From positions 26,189 to 90,188 of the forward strand of contig NRSV01000091.1 in the NCBI GenBank assembly GCA_002286855.1: 64,000 nucleotides of DNA. Reading direction: 5' to 3'. Shown here piece by piece: positions 33,199 through 44,155 of this stretch. This stretch comes from Bipolaris cookei. Lineage: Eukaryota > Ascomycota > Dothideomycetes > Pleosporales > Pleosporaceae. Made by a program: the position numbers and the translations under genes. Position 1 is the first letter of the stretch; the number at the start of each line of letters is the position of its first letter. The notes beneath the pieces are model-generated. The model was not told the DNA's origin. It was given only the letters and a program-made list of their open reading frames with translations, and did no database searches.

Positions 33199-36143
33199 AT
33201 GGTCCCAAAGCAAACACCGAACAAGCAAAAACGGACCTCGAACACTTTCGCCCGAAACAAGCGACGTCGAACAACACACCTCGCCTACACCAACGCATCT
33301 GAATCCTATAGAGAAAATGGGCCTACTAGTGAGAAGTTTTGGGCGGCGAGAAGGATCTTGAAGGATAATGGGTCTCGTTATTTAGTTGAATGGGAGGGCA
33401 TCGACCCAGCGACGGGACGTCTATACGAGCCGACATGGGAACCGCACGACTTCGTTACTCCAGCCCTAGAAGCAGAGTGGAAGGAGATGATTGCTGCTCG
33501 AAGCACCCTTACCGGACATACTCACAGTGAAGCCCAATCGTTTGGAGAAGCCGATAATCGAATACAATCCTTGGGCGGGTCGCGGGGACTGGTGACGGCT
33601 GGGCAACCTCCAATGAAGAGGTTACCTCAATGTCAAAGCGCCTCGACAGCTTTTCCGCAGCAAGCGCATCAGTCACGGCGCAATTCAGGTTCGCTCTTCC
33701 TAGAGCCACAGCAAAGTGCGTGTGCGATAGAGGATAGAAACTCATATACCTGCAATATCATGATTGCTACGCAGAACAATGTCACTTTGACAATCAATAC
33801 TACGACTACATTGAAAGAAACATCAGACTCAAACCAGCGGAACCCAGCAACCGTGAACGGTGCTGGCGATACGGATGAAGTGGTGTGGTCTCTCCTCAAA
33901 AATGCTAGCATGGCTTGCTGACTATGCATTTACAGAATCTGGGCACTAGAGATCCAGCCACGCTGGGTTTGCGACACAGTCTGCATGCTCAATCTCCTGC
34001 TTGCATCCAGAAGGTCGACAGTGTTGGCTTCATGCAACTGTCGTCTCACTTTGATCCTGTAGGAAAGCTCCAAGACGTAGGATGCAAGGGAAGTGAGATT
34101 CTGGAGAGTCCAAGTCAGGATGGGCTTCAGATATTGGAACTGGCTAGGCAGGAGCCACAAAAAGCCTATGCCCGTATGTTTGAGGAGAAAGACTTGTCTC
34201 CGTCGGCACTGTTGGCAGCTAAGAAGCCCTTGGAGGCACAGGAACCGCAAGAAATGCACAGCGAGCCGGAGATCCTAGCGCCCGTGCCCGTAGCACCTAC
34301 CAACGATTTTATCCACAGAGAGTCAGAATTTCGAGCTGAAGGTGAAGTGATACTTTACACAGAGACGGGGGAAGGATCTGTTCTCGAAAAGACTGTATCT
34401 GTTCTACTTCTAGGCGAAACGGTCGAGAAGCAAAGCAAGGCTCTAGTGAACTCAGAACAATCACTAGAACGACTTTCCCAAGAGTGCAGAACTTATGAAA
34501 AGGCTGTGATACAACATGCAGCGGCTGAGCCTAACGTAAACGACAGATCGATAAGGCTTTTAGCACATCCTGAGCAGTCAACATTACCATTGCTCAAACA
34601 TGGTGGATCCATCCTACAACACCCTGAAATACGTGAATATACTTCACCTGCTTTGGCAAAAGATCGTACATCGATTGCACCCTCAGCAGCGTTTTCACAG
34701 CTAGGATTGAGGCCAGATACTAAAATCACACCCGGGCAGACATTCATCGGGCAGGATATGAATACCCCAGCCAGGGATAGAAGTGTCAAAATATGCTCTT
34801 TGTATGCAGCGGCTCTAAACCGGAGCGTCAGAGGTAGTTCGCCCGCCTACCAGAAGAGGTCACAGAACATGGAGCTTGCACAGCAGCACATGCAATCTCC
34901 GGGAGATCATCGCAGGTATAGTCAGCGACGGACTACTTGGTCCCACGAACCACCTCAGGGCGACATCCACTTATTGCAGTATAGTGATGCTTCCCCAATG
35001 GAGCCCCAAAGCAGACCACGCCGTTACGACCTTGCATATATACTCAACAGCGAGCCTAGCCTCGGTAGCAGTCGGAGAATCCACCAAGACCCCTGTGTTC
35101 TCGTCCAAAGTGCAGACGCTGTCGACAGTGCCGTTACTGGCGAAGAACGCAGGTATCAATCGCTTGCATCGAGCAGGGAGACGGACAGCTATGATCTGTC
35201 CCACAAATTGTATCTAAGGAAGCAGCCATCTCTGCCTGCTCATTGTCCATCTCCGCTTGCGCCTGTACCTGTTCACGAGAGAGACACGTCTAACCAAGAC
35301 CATCGAGTAGCGCATCCTATTCAAACCCCACCTTTGTCATATCACAACCTACCCGTACATAATCAGATACCGGATAGTATGGGTCGTGTCACTATTGATC
35401 CTTCTGCAGTAGCGTCTGAGGCTCACCAACAGAGAGCACAATCATCTCAATTTTCATTGTTAGCTATCCCAACTGCTGCGTTGCTAAGATCATCGCTATC
35501 TTGGCATAAACCAGCAGCAAGTTCCCTAAAAACTGAGAAGCAGAAGATGTTAGATGGAGAGCCTTTTATGCCCTACAGTTTTCAGTTAGTTGAGGATCGA
35601 AGGCAATGCGCAGCTGTACTACACCGCCTCAACAACACCGTCGGTGTGGTACCCGAGGCTGCGCAACGTATGCGCGAGCGCTATTTCAGAGCGGTTGTAG
35701 AAGCAGCGTGAACTCAGCCTCGTTACAGAGACAATCTGGTCAGTAGTCGGCTTGGTAGTAGTATACACATTGCTACACCGTTTCACTGTGACTATGGCTA
35801 CAACATCTCCGTCGGCGACAATGTCATAATTGGATCTAAATCAAAACTACTTGATTCAGCCAAGATTACCATCGGAAGCAACACCAGGATCGGCGCATGT
35901 GTTACCATCACAACTTTGAAATCACCAACTGATTTGAAAGCATTGAAAAAGAGCTACGGTCTTGAACTTGCTAAAGATACCTACATCGGCAAGAAAGTCT
36001 ATATTGGTGATTGCTGCGTCATAGGAGCCGGAGTGCGAGTTGGTGATGGTGTCATTGTTCGTTCCGGGTCTGTCGTCATTCATGACATACCATCAGACTA
36101 CATCGCCTATGGTAATCCAGCCAACATGTACAAGGCTAATTAG
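33199..36143 (+). pseudogene. Chromodomain + maltose-acetyltransferase-like fusion, interrupted by one TGA
   Basis: The N-terminus has a chromodomain (KFWAARRILKDNGSRYLVEWEGID, then LYEPTWEPHDFV; about residues 48-90). An intron at about 33883-33935 joins it to a long, low-complexity, probably disordered middle. Then come a Mac domain (KMLDGEPFMPYSF...RQCAAVLHRLNN) and a left-handed beta-helix acetyltransferase (FHCDYGYNISVGDNVIIG, VYIGDCCVIGAGVRVGDG, YIAYGNPANMYKAN). A single in-frame TGA at 35709-35711 separates Mac and helix; the frame is otherwise open to 36143. It probably replaced a Trp or Arg codon. The catalytic His of the usual THPLD motif is Ser here (LKSPTDL), so acetyl transfer is unlikely. 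The gene may be a recent pseudogene, a truncated 35.7-kb-ending gene, or read through. Confidence 0.7.
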
Positions 36144-37222
36144 CTGATCTACTATTGTTGGAGCAGTTCAAGATAGTGTTCGGTACCTTAAACCTACTAC
36201 AACATCTGCCACTACTTATCCAAAGGTCAAAAGGATAATGATTGTTCTGGAAACAAATGCCGCCCCAGCTTGTTTGACTTAGTGCAGAAGCAGATGAAGA
36301 GCTCGGATCATTGCTAATAGGGGAAGAGCTTTCTACTGTATCCAGCCTTCATCATGGCCAAACAATTTTCTTCGTAACGTGCATCCTCTATAAACCCGAT
36401 GTTAGGAGAGAGTCTGTATTAGCTTGTCTATCTATTCAAAAAAAATTACTGTACTTAATACCACCGTTACCCTTACCTCAACTAGACTGATAGTCTACTA
36501 CTTTGTATGACATCCCTCTACACTTACTATAGCTTGGCAGCGCTCGATCATGCTGCTGAGGTATTGGACGATGTCTGACTTATCCAATGTTGCCCATTCT
36601 GTCTCCATACACTATGCCATTTCGGCAAAAGTACGTAATTGCTTCGACAGGGACTATAAACTTTCGCCGCTCCTAGCCTGTGTTCCAACAACATGCGTCT
36701 ACTAAACTTTTCCTAATGTCCTGTTCGTATCTACGCTGCAGTTAGCGATTCGGAGCCGACACTGAAATCCCTGCTGTGGAGATAGCGCACGCTACTTACA
36801 ACACCCTATGTCGTGGACAATCCACTTGCTCTGGCCCCGACGCGTATCGACTGCCGTTATGCTTAGAACATAGCGGAATTTAGGGAAGATGAATCAAGAT
36901 TGGACGCCTGCTAGGGCATTAGACAAGACACAGAAACATGCTCACAAGCAGGAGTTTACCCTTTTGATACAAGGCTTGAATTTTGATACCTTGACTGCAA
37001 CGCAGAGCTTGAGTTCCTCACGAAGAGCCGATGAAATTGCGAAAACATGCAGTAGCTCGCCAATATTCTCACCAATGACATCAATAGTCGTCCGTGCCGA
37101 TGTTACAATGCTCTGATTGCGGTCTGTGCCTACATACATGCCGAAATTCATAGCACAAGGATAGGAAAATGAGTAGGGAAAGAACGAGTTGTCATAACAA
37201 TCTTCTGGCGACAACCTGAAAC
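36144..37222. other. Intergenic, 1.1 kb without a supported gene
   Basis: Short overlapping frames only. Nothing recognisable. Confidence 0.4.
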
Positions 37223-37831
37223 CTAGATTATTCCAATCTGTTGTGTACTGAGCATGCATAAGGTATTGTTGCTATAAGCTTTCATCACGCATATGATAAA
37301 AATTCTAATCAATGCAACATTATCAATATAGTCAAACAAGCCGTTTCCTACTAATACTGTGTGATGATTCTTAAACGCGATTTTGAACCTTCTATCTAAG
37401 TAATCATGAAACCAGACGATATCACTCAGGGGCTTTGAGAAGTCTTCCTCGATAGTTTGATTGATATGGAAGATACTCATCTCGACACTGAAATGTTCGA
37501 TTCTCTGCTTTGCCAGCTGCTGTAGGCCATGAAGCTAATATTTTCTCGTCGCATTGTAGGCTAGAACAACTCTCTTGAATTTAATGTGCACACCCTCGAT
37601 TGGAGAGGTTTCCCTGCCTCCAAGCGTTTGGTAAGCACCAATGTACAGGCAATGAATCAGTACATGACCGTTGTTTTCGTCCAAATCCGGTAAACACATA
37701 TTTTTCTCTGAAAGGCAGGAAGGGGCAATCCATTTTGTATTCCGCAAGAGGTCATGGGGGACATAATATTCTCTATATTTGGAGCCGACGCGAAGAATGA
37801 CGGGAAAACTTATGTAGGGAGTGTATACCAC
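37223..37831 (-). pseudogene. BTB/POZ-like protein interrupted by one TAG
   Basis: The first part reads ILRVGSKYREYYVPHDLLRN, LPDLDENNGHVLIHCLYIGAYQTL and VVLAYNATRKY, a fungal BTB fold. A TAG at 37535-37537 follows. The same frame then continues with LHGLQQLAKQRIEHF and EDFSKPLSD, the expected C-terminal helices, to 37223. No splice pair removes the stop, and CAG to TAG would explain it. The product would otherwise be about 200 residues. BTB proteins of this kind are abundant in Pleosporales and of unknown role. Confidence 0.75.
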
Positions 37832-38350
37832 AGTCAGTCAAGTATACGCGGGGCGCAAGTTGATAGAAGCGGTATGCCTGTCGATTTCTTGGGCAACTGA
37901 GTTATGTATTGAGACCGAGGAGTTAACCCTATGGAAAAACTCATCTGATAGAAGCTTCGGTGTAGGGACTGAGCTTCGGTTTTTGGTCATCCTGTTGTTT
38001 GCCATCTTCTTAGCCATTGTCAACGTTAACATAAGTAGTCACTGAAGCTTATGGCAGGTAACTCAAGCGAAGCATTTTCCATGTGAACGCTGGCATACTT
38101 CGGTGCAGGTATGGACTAGATAAGCTGCGTCGTATATAGGAGCCTACCCCACAGATGAATATCACTTGGCACCCGTTGCGTCAACAAAGGAAACACTTAG
38201 TAAATAAGTCTTTGAGACTCAGTAAGTCATGCTGTTTTCAGTGCGACTCATTCATCCTAGTTACGCCCATTTCGTAGTTGTCCGATCTCAGACGTATCTG
38301 GTGAAAATCGTGGTGACACAAAGTGGGGTAGACTCCATCTTCAAGTATCT
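37832..38350. other. Intergenic
   Basis: No gene is seen. Its right end leads into the 15-bp tandem repeat and the C2H2 gene. Confidence 0.4.
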
Positions 38351-38480
38351 CACCTTTCTCTTGTTCACCTCTCTCTTGTTCACCTCTCTCTTGTTCACCT
38401 CTCTCTTGTTCACCTCTCTCTTGTTCACCTCTCTCTTGTTCACCTCTCTCTTGTTCACCTCTCTATTATTCACCTCTTTT
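38351..38480. repeat. 15-bp tandem repeat, about 8.7 copies
   Basis: The unit CACCTCTCTCTTGTT is repeated from 38351 with units at 38366, 38381 and so on to 38456. The first and last units are slightly diverged. It ends 20 bp before the ATG of the C2H2 gene and is almost pure pyrimidine on the sense strand. Read as protein it would give SLLFT repeats, but no start or family supports that. Confidence 0.95.
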
Positions 38481-38500
38481 CACGCGAAGTTCCCTTTGCC

Positions 38501-39109
38501 ATGGCGAACCAATGTCCCATTTGCTCCAAGCAGTTCGTATCGAAAATCGCGCTGAGGAATCACACAGGCACCAACGACGCAACCCTCCGCCGTGCTCACA
38601 TGTGCCGCAAATGTGAGCAGAAGTTCTGCAGCGAGAAAGCGATGGTGCAACATCACGACGCACCGTCTCATCTTGTCATGTTTAGCTGCGACGTGTGCAA
38701 GAGGCCTTTTGCAAGCAAGCAGGCTATGAAACAGCATAAGAAGTCCCCATTGCATGCGAGAACACTGACTCGGGAAAACCTTGCGGCTGGGTATGCTGCG
38801 AGTGCGTCGTTGAATCCAAAGAAGGTAGGTTCATAATCTCGTGATATGACAGGAAGCATTGTACGGACACTAACATATGTGTCCGAGGCTTCATCTTACC
38901 AAACAGAACCCCGTACACAAGCGGCGCCCTGCAATTCGATCAAGGAGGGCGCGTCCAGCGGCACCGACAATTGGGGCGAGTACTCCGATAAAGAAGACGC
39001 TCGGACAGAAGACGATTTTCGGGCGGCTTGGGGCGATGATCAGAACTGGGCGCTTTGCGATACAGATTGTGGGTGGTGTGGACATTGCGTTGATGGAGTC
39101 GACTACTGA
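38501..39109 (+). CDS. C2H2-type zinc-finger protein with conserved CGWCGHC tail
   Basis: The ATG at 38501 (CCATGG) starts three finger-like units: CPICSKQF...[15 protein letters not shown]...HHDAPSH and CDVCKRPF...[15 protein letters not shown] donor at 38825 follows NPKK. The end of the protein in related fungi is an acidic stretch with a Cys-rich tail, and that is found here as [11 protein letters not shown]...[20 protein letters not shown], ending at 39109. The best acceptor (AAACAG, ending 38906) leads into a different, basic frame, so either a second small intron or an indel lies between 38907 and about 39000. Exon limits after 38824 are therefore uncertain. It probably binds nucleic acid; its role is not known. 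Confidence 0.6.
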
Positions 39110-39436
39110 GTCCTGACTAGTATTAGCTCAATAGGGGTCTTCTGGCATAGACTCGATGCTGTTGTGCTCTATGCAGCGCAGTACTTTGTGAAGATAGACT
39201 CTGGAGGCATGCAGCGTGCTCACGGATTGGGCCCTTAAGGTCATGATAACTCCACGGCGCCTCGGCAGCAATGAGAGGTGTATGGCAACGCTCACTGGTT
39301 AATTATGTAGTATCTGGAGCGGATGTTGATTCCTGGAATTAGAGTACTGACTATTATCACTGCTACTTTTCAGTTTGCATTGAGTGAAATTGTGCAATTA
39401 CTGCGCCAAGACGGCAGCACACTTTAGACCTTTGGG

Positions 39437-40894
39437 TTGCTTGGCCAACCCCGTCTTGATGCCTTGATCTTTCCGGTCTATAACACAGAGCATCTTGTCA
39501 CTACCACGCCCATGGTCCAGATCCACGCACCAGCACCGCCACCCTCCGCCCCCTCCCATCCACAACTGCAGATTCTCTTCCGCCATCCTGGCTATGACGA
39601 TGGCAACAATGTTCTCTTCAAGTTACATGCCTCTGACATCGACGACAATGGGCAGCCTGGCCTCTATGCTCAGCTTGCACTCGATGCCTGCACCGTAATT
39701 GCTGGGAACTGCGCCGGCAAGTGCTGGCTGTCGTTGCTGCGAGACGGAAGCGCCTCCATCGACCCGGCCAGCACGCTGCGCGGACGTAGCTACTACTTCC
39801 ACCTCGACGGCGCTGATGATGATCCGTATGCTATTGTCCCAAACTTCCGCCAGTAGAGCTACCCGCACGACCACCTTCCCATACACTGGCAGCAGATGGC
39901 GCCCAATGTAAGCATCGCGTCGTCTGGTATCACCTTCGCACCTTCGAACCTTACCGCCGCCCTACTGATGCGCGACGGTTCATGTCGCCTGAGTGGCTGT
40001 CGCGAGCAGCTTCAGGTCGCGCACGTCGTGCCTCAGGCCGAGCTAGACTGGTGGAGGACCAACGAAATGTCGCGGTACAATACGGGCTCGACATCTACAC
40101 TCGACGATACGGCCAACGCGTTACTGCTGCGCGCCGATCTACACATCGCTTTTGACAAGCCCCGTATCGCCTTTGTTCCTAAGCCGACCGGTGACAGCGG
40201 CGACATGCGGCTCGTTGCGCACTTGTTAGAGCACTCGCCCGAGCTCGAGTATCTTTACCACAACCGCGAATTGCACCCTACGACGGTGGGCATTGATATG
40301 CTGTATGCGCGCTTTGCATGGACCGTCTTCTCGCTACTCGACGCATTTCTCGAGTGCAAAACCGATCGACGTCTCGCCTTGCGCTCTTCCGAGGTCTGTA
40401 TGGCAGATGCTCGTGGCTTCGTAACCGCCGCTAACTGTGAGCTCTTCTCTACTGCCGCGACGAAGAAACGCTCGCAGAGCCCCAAGAAGCGCAAGCCTGA
40501 GCGTGATACTGTGCTTGAGCATAACGAGCTTCAGGGCTCTATCGATCTTAGCTGCCGAAAACGTGAATCTGCTGTCAAAGCTGAGACTTCATCGCCCGAT
40601 ACCACTCCAATGAAGGGCTCCCAACCCTATCCGATATCTCTCATTCTTCGAAAGCCTGTTCAATCGCCCACAAAATTGCCCCTCTCGCCGCTCGATTCCT
40701 GGCCGTCTTCCCACCCTCCGACACCGTCGCTCGCACAAACCTGGCTCAGCGCCGAACGCCAGCGTTCAGACCCTCACAGCACGTGGAACAAGGAGTGTGA
40801 CTGGGCGCGGGACGTTTGGGACGGCAGGACACTGACGGGTGACGACGTGCGGCGGTGGTTCGAAGTCTGCGGCATTGAGATTAGGGATGAATGA
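39437..40894 (+). pseudogene. HNH_2-type endonuclease-like protein interrupted by one TAG
   Basis: The N-terminal part (RHPGYDDGNNVLFKL...SLLRDGS) ends NFRQ followed by TAG at 39854-39856. The same frame goes on with SYPHDHLPIHWQQ and the HNH core: RDGSCRLSGCREQLQVAHVVP, then DDTANALLLRADLHIAFDK, providing His, Asn and His. A long Ser/Pro/Lys-rich tail follows to 40894. Relatives have a Trp at the stop position, so TGG to TAG is likely. The core itself is intact, and translation from the downstream ATG at 39896 could still make the HNH part (332 residues). Fungal HNH_2 proteins are numerous, and their substrates are unknown. The start at 39437 or 39512 is uncertain. Confidence 0.75.
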
Positions 40895-41949
40895 CTGTTA
40901 CAAGAAGCTATGGGGTTATAGTCGGTAGATCTGCTGCGTACGTTTGACTGTATGCCTCTTGCCATCACCTGAGCTGCTGCTTACATGAACTGCCGGGCGT
41001 GGATAACAATAACGGGATACCTTAATGAGTTTCGCGAGAATGGCACACGCCCAAAAAGTCCGCTCAAGCAATATATAGGTGACCACCGCAACACGACAGC
41101 GCATAGAACTCAGTAGTAATAGTATGGTAGATGTCGTCTGATCAGCCCCAATTTAATACTGCTCAAGAGCAAAGATAAACTGAGCTGAATTACTACGACA
41201 GAATGCTATAGCAAGACCTAATCTACCCTTATGAGAAGTTGATTAAGGGTGTTGTTGTCGCGGCATTGGGGACTGGTGTGGCCAGCTCACTTGTGGAACA
41301 CGTCAGAGCGAGGGCTCTGGCTAAGAGAACAAGCTAATAGCCCCTACTGCGTACCGAGAACCACTCCGCGACGAGAAAGAACTATAGGTACTCAAATTTC
41401 AGAGCAACAAAATCATTTACTCGTCCTAGATATTAATACTACATCGCTTGGATCACTTGCAAAGAGGGTCGTCTCCTACCATCCACCACTCAACGCTGAG
41501 AGATTATCAGGTTGTCATTGTCTTCGCGCCACGTTTGCGGAGTGTCTTGATTTGCGGTAGAGCAGTACTCCTCCATCACAGATCTGTTACTATGCCTATA
41601 CGATCTGATACAATCCATAATATGGTAGTATCTAGCTTTCCAGCCGTACCAACCCGCTTGTAGGTCATCTCTAGCTCTATGGCAGCGATACGAGAGTGTT
41701 TTATGCAATGTTGCTACCCTAGCAGATAGATACTTACCAAGGAGCGACCTTAGCGGGGTCAGTCTCGAACTAGTTTACACGTCTCGGTTTGCACGTCTCA
41801 TGTAACGAAGTCTATCGTAGTCCAAGCCATGTTAAACATTGAGCTAAGGTGTGGCTGGATGCTTCCTAAGAATATATGGACAATGAGCATATGACATTGT
41901 CGTCTAAAGCCCTCCCGCGCGCCCAAAATCGATGTTTCACATTTCAAAT
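40895..41949. other. Intergenic, no supported gene
   Basis: Frames at 41.25-41.7 kb overlap on both strands and carry no motif. Confidence 0.4.
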
Positions 41950-42768
41950 CTATACCCTGGCCTCGTTCCTGGCCTCGTCGCCGAAGACTGTAGCCGCTTT
42001 CGCAAGACGATCGGCTATTTTGTTATGCTCCCTGGAATGTGCCAGAACCCAATCTACGTTGTTTTAGTTTCATATGCAGCTAACATGCACTTTGATACCA
42101 ACCTTCACGTTCTCCGCCTCGTGCTTTGTTAGTATGCCATCAAGGGCGAAGAACAGATCCGAATTTGCTGGTTTAGAACCTTTAGTTGTGCGCCAATCGT
42201 TTCTCTATAAGTACAGTCAGAAATGGTTTGAGAAGCCTCCGTCAGAGAAGTCAAGACATACCTTCCATCTTGGTAGCCACTCGGTCATCCCTTTGATGAC
42301 ATACTCGGAATCAGTAGCGATAATCCAAGCTTTAGTATCGCTCTTAGGGTCCTTATCATAAGCTTCCAAGAAGAATTCCAGACCTGACTTTGCTGCATAG
42401 AGCTCTACTCGCTGGTTCGACCGCAATGGGAAGCTGCCCGCTGTGTCCGTGATTGGCTTTGACATTTGGCTGCTATTATCATTGCTGTAGTATGCTACAC
42501 CAACTCCTGCTTTAGCCGCAGGCTTTCCATTATTCGTACACGCACCATCGATGAATATGACGTGGTAATGGTGGCAAGGTTGAGCTGGTCGGCGGCTGCG
42601 AGGGAGGTCTAGAAGTTGATTGTTGCATGCTCAGCAATGTAAGAGGAAGTCGTTGCATTGAGGGCATTCTTGGAGGAGTTCTGGTAAAGGTCAACCTATA
42701 AGTGCAGGATAGAGGTTGAGCTTTCTGCTAAAGATGAGATCTTCCCCCCTATCTATTGCAGTAGGCAT
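41950..42768 (-). pseudogene. RNase H type-1 protein with two premature TGA codons
   Basis: The ATG at 42768 starts MPTAIDRGEDLIFSRK. TGA codons follow at 42691-42693 and 42631-42633. Between and after them the frame keeps family features (LPELLQECPQCNDFLLHC, NNQLLDLPRS). The RNase H core is complete: IDGACTNNG (Asp), NQRVELYAAK (Glu), IATDSEYV (Asp) and, after introns at 42205-42261 and 42054-42098, HSREHNKIADRLAKA (His and Asp). The stop is at 41950. The four catalytic residues remain, so inactivation is recent or a downstream start is used. RNase H cuts RNA in RNA-DNA hybrids; fungal paralogues of this type are common in variable regions. Both introns have good donor, branch and acceptor sites. 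Confidence 0.78.
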
Positions 42769-43747
42769 TCTCAGTACGAAATAAAGTTATAGTTCAGATG
42801 TTGAGCTAAGGGTTAAAGCGGGGCTTCAAATAAGATAGCGCTAGCGTTCAAGAAGGCCAGCGTTGCTCCAGCTCATCTTTTGGCATTCGTGTGACCGCTG
42901 CTTCATTTTTGGCGTTCACGTTCCTCAGTCTTATGTATTTCATCTCTCATATTGATGCCCCGCTTTGGAGTTGAATGATAGCACTGGTGTTCCTCGCTAT
43001 CACGCAAGCAACTATTGAACAGAGTATACCTCCTGAACTCTCTAGTCATTCTGTTCCCTTCGAAAGCGATGATGAGTTCGATGGTGCCAACACTAATCTT
43101 CCTCTCTGAAAGGTAGGGTCTTATCCATGTAGGCTGCCATTGTGCCCCGATTATGGTAAACTCTGGGTCCTCCGAAGCAACTTTCTTCTTGGTCTGAAGA
43201 GGGAAGATGCATACAATACAGTAGCAACGACACCAGTTGTACGTCGTATGATCGAGAAAGAGTGGCGTTACACGACCAACCCTAATCTGCCACTCCAGGC
43301 GACCCCAGAATTCTGTTCTCGATAGGATTTAGACGAGCACTTATGGACATATGGGTTCAAGGATAACACTGGAAGGGTTATAAGAGGTCGGGGCACGATG
43401 AAGTAAATGGAAATGCATAAGTTGTCACGACGCCAAAAAAACGCAGCAAGCAAAGACAGCATAGCTTCCTTCTCATTGCCGCACTGCTGTGACCGTTACT
43501 CTTACAGATAGGGGGAAACTTCATTTCGAAAGAACCGGAACTCGCCATATTTAGAACAATAAACAAGTCTTTCGTGTATGCATGTCCAGAAAAAAGGTCA
43601 AATTTCCAATATCAACGCCATCATGGGCTTTAGAAGAAACACTTATACTCAACTAACTATTTTTAAGCTACGAAAGTTGTAACATTCATCCTTAGCTCGT
43701 AGATATTATCATGCTGTTAATAGTCCATATTTTCTAAGAAACCCGTG
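42769..43747. other. Intergenic, no recognised gene
   Basis: A plus-strand frame around 43.14-43.32 kb (CPDYGKLWVLRSNFL...) looks protein-like but I cannot place it in a family; it may be a relic. Confidence 0.35.
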
Positions 43748-44155
43748 CTAGAGTAGCCACGGATCGAACTCAACGCACTGCGGTGCGTAAATAGTCCGGC
43801 CATTCGACCACCGGGAATAGTAATCACAGCTGCCTGTCGCGCATGTCCAAAAACCCAACCCAGGTCTTCCCCCCGCAATGCCCTCTCGATCTTGTCGACT
43901 AAGGACACCGCAATAACAACTCGGATTACTGTTATTTACGCCACGCTCATCATCCCAAGTAACCCATCCTTCCCCGTTGTTGCTTTTACATAAACTGCAT
44001 ATATAATATGGTCGGCCGGCGTTTCCGTTCGGATTCGACGGCTGTGTGATACGATGTTTCAAAGTCGTCGAGCCGCAGACGCGACAATAAGGCCGAGGAA
44101 GAGGAAATTGAGGTTGTAAGGGCCACCTAGTAAGGAATAGCAGGATCTCAGACAC
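43748..44155 (-). CDS. GRF-type zinc-finger protein (135 aa)
   Basis: Two related cysteine modules are visible. The first is YCRVCGSTTLKHRITQPSN...GRPYYICSLCKS. The second is the GRF zinc finger proper, PSCYCGVLSRQD...GLGFWTCATGSCDYYS, with the CYCG, GRPGLGFWTC and C-D-Y pattern. GRF fingers bind single-stranded DNA in proteins such as APE2, NEIL3 and topoisomerase III. Stand-alone fungal GRF proteins of 120-200 residues are frequent and uncharacterised. The frame is intact to its stop at 43748. The start is less sure: an acceptor-like TTACTAG lies just inside the N-terminus (about 44125), so an upstream exon is possible. Confidence 0.7.
   Translation of the reverse strand: MSEILLFLTRWPLQPQFPLPRPYCRVCGSTTLKHRITQPSNPNGNAGRPYYICSLCKSNNGEGWVTWDDERGVNNSNPSCYCGVLSRQDREGIAGGRPGLGFWTCATGSCDYYSRWSNGRTIYAPQCVEFDPWLL

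Noticed and set aside
35680..35745. Intron that would remove the TGA at 35709
   Set aside because: GT donors nearby (GTTGTA, GTAGAA) are in the wrong phase for the TTACAG acceptor, and the intron would be only about 35 nt.
38229..38555. Plus-strand frame encoding SLLFT repeats
   Set aside because: It is the 15-bp repeat read as protein and overlaps the start of the C2H2 gene in another frame.
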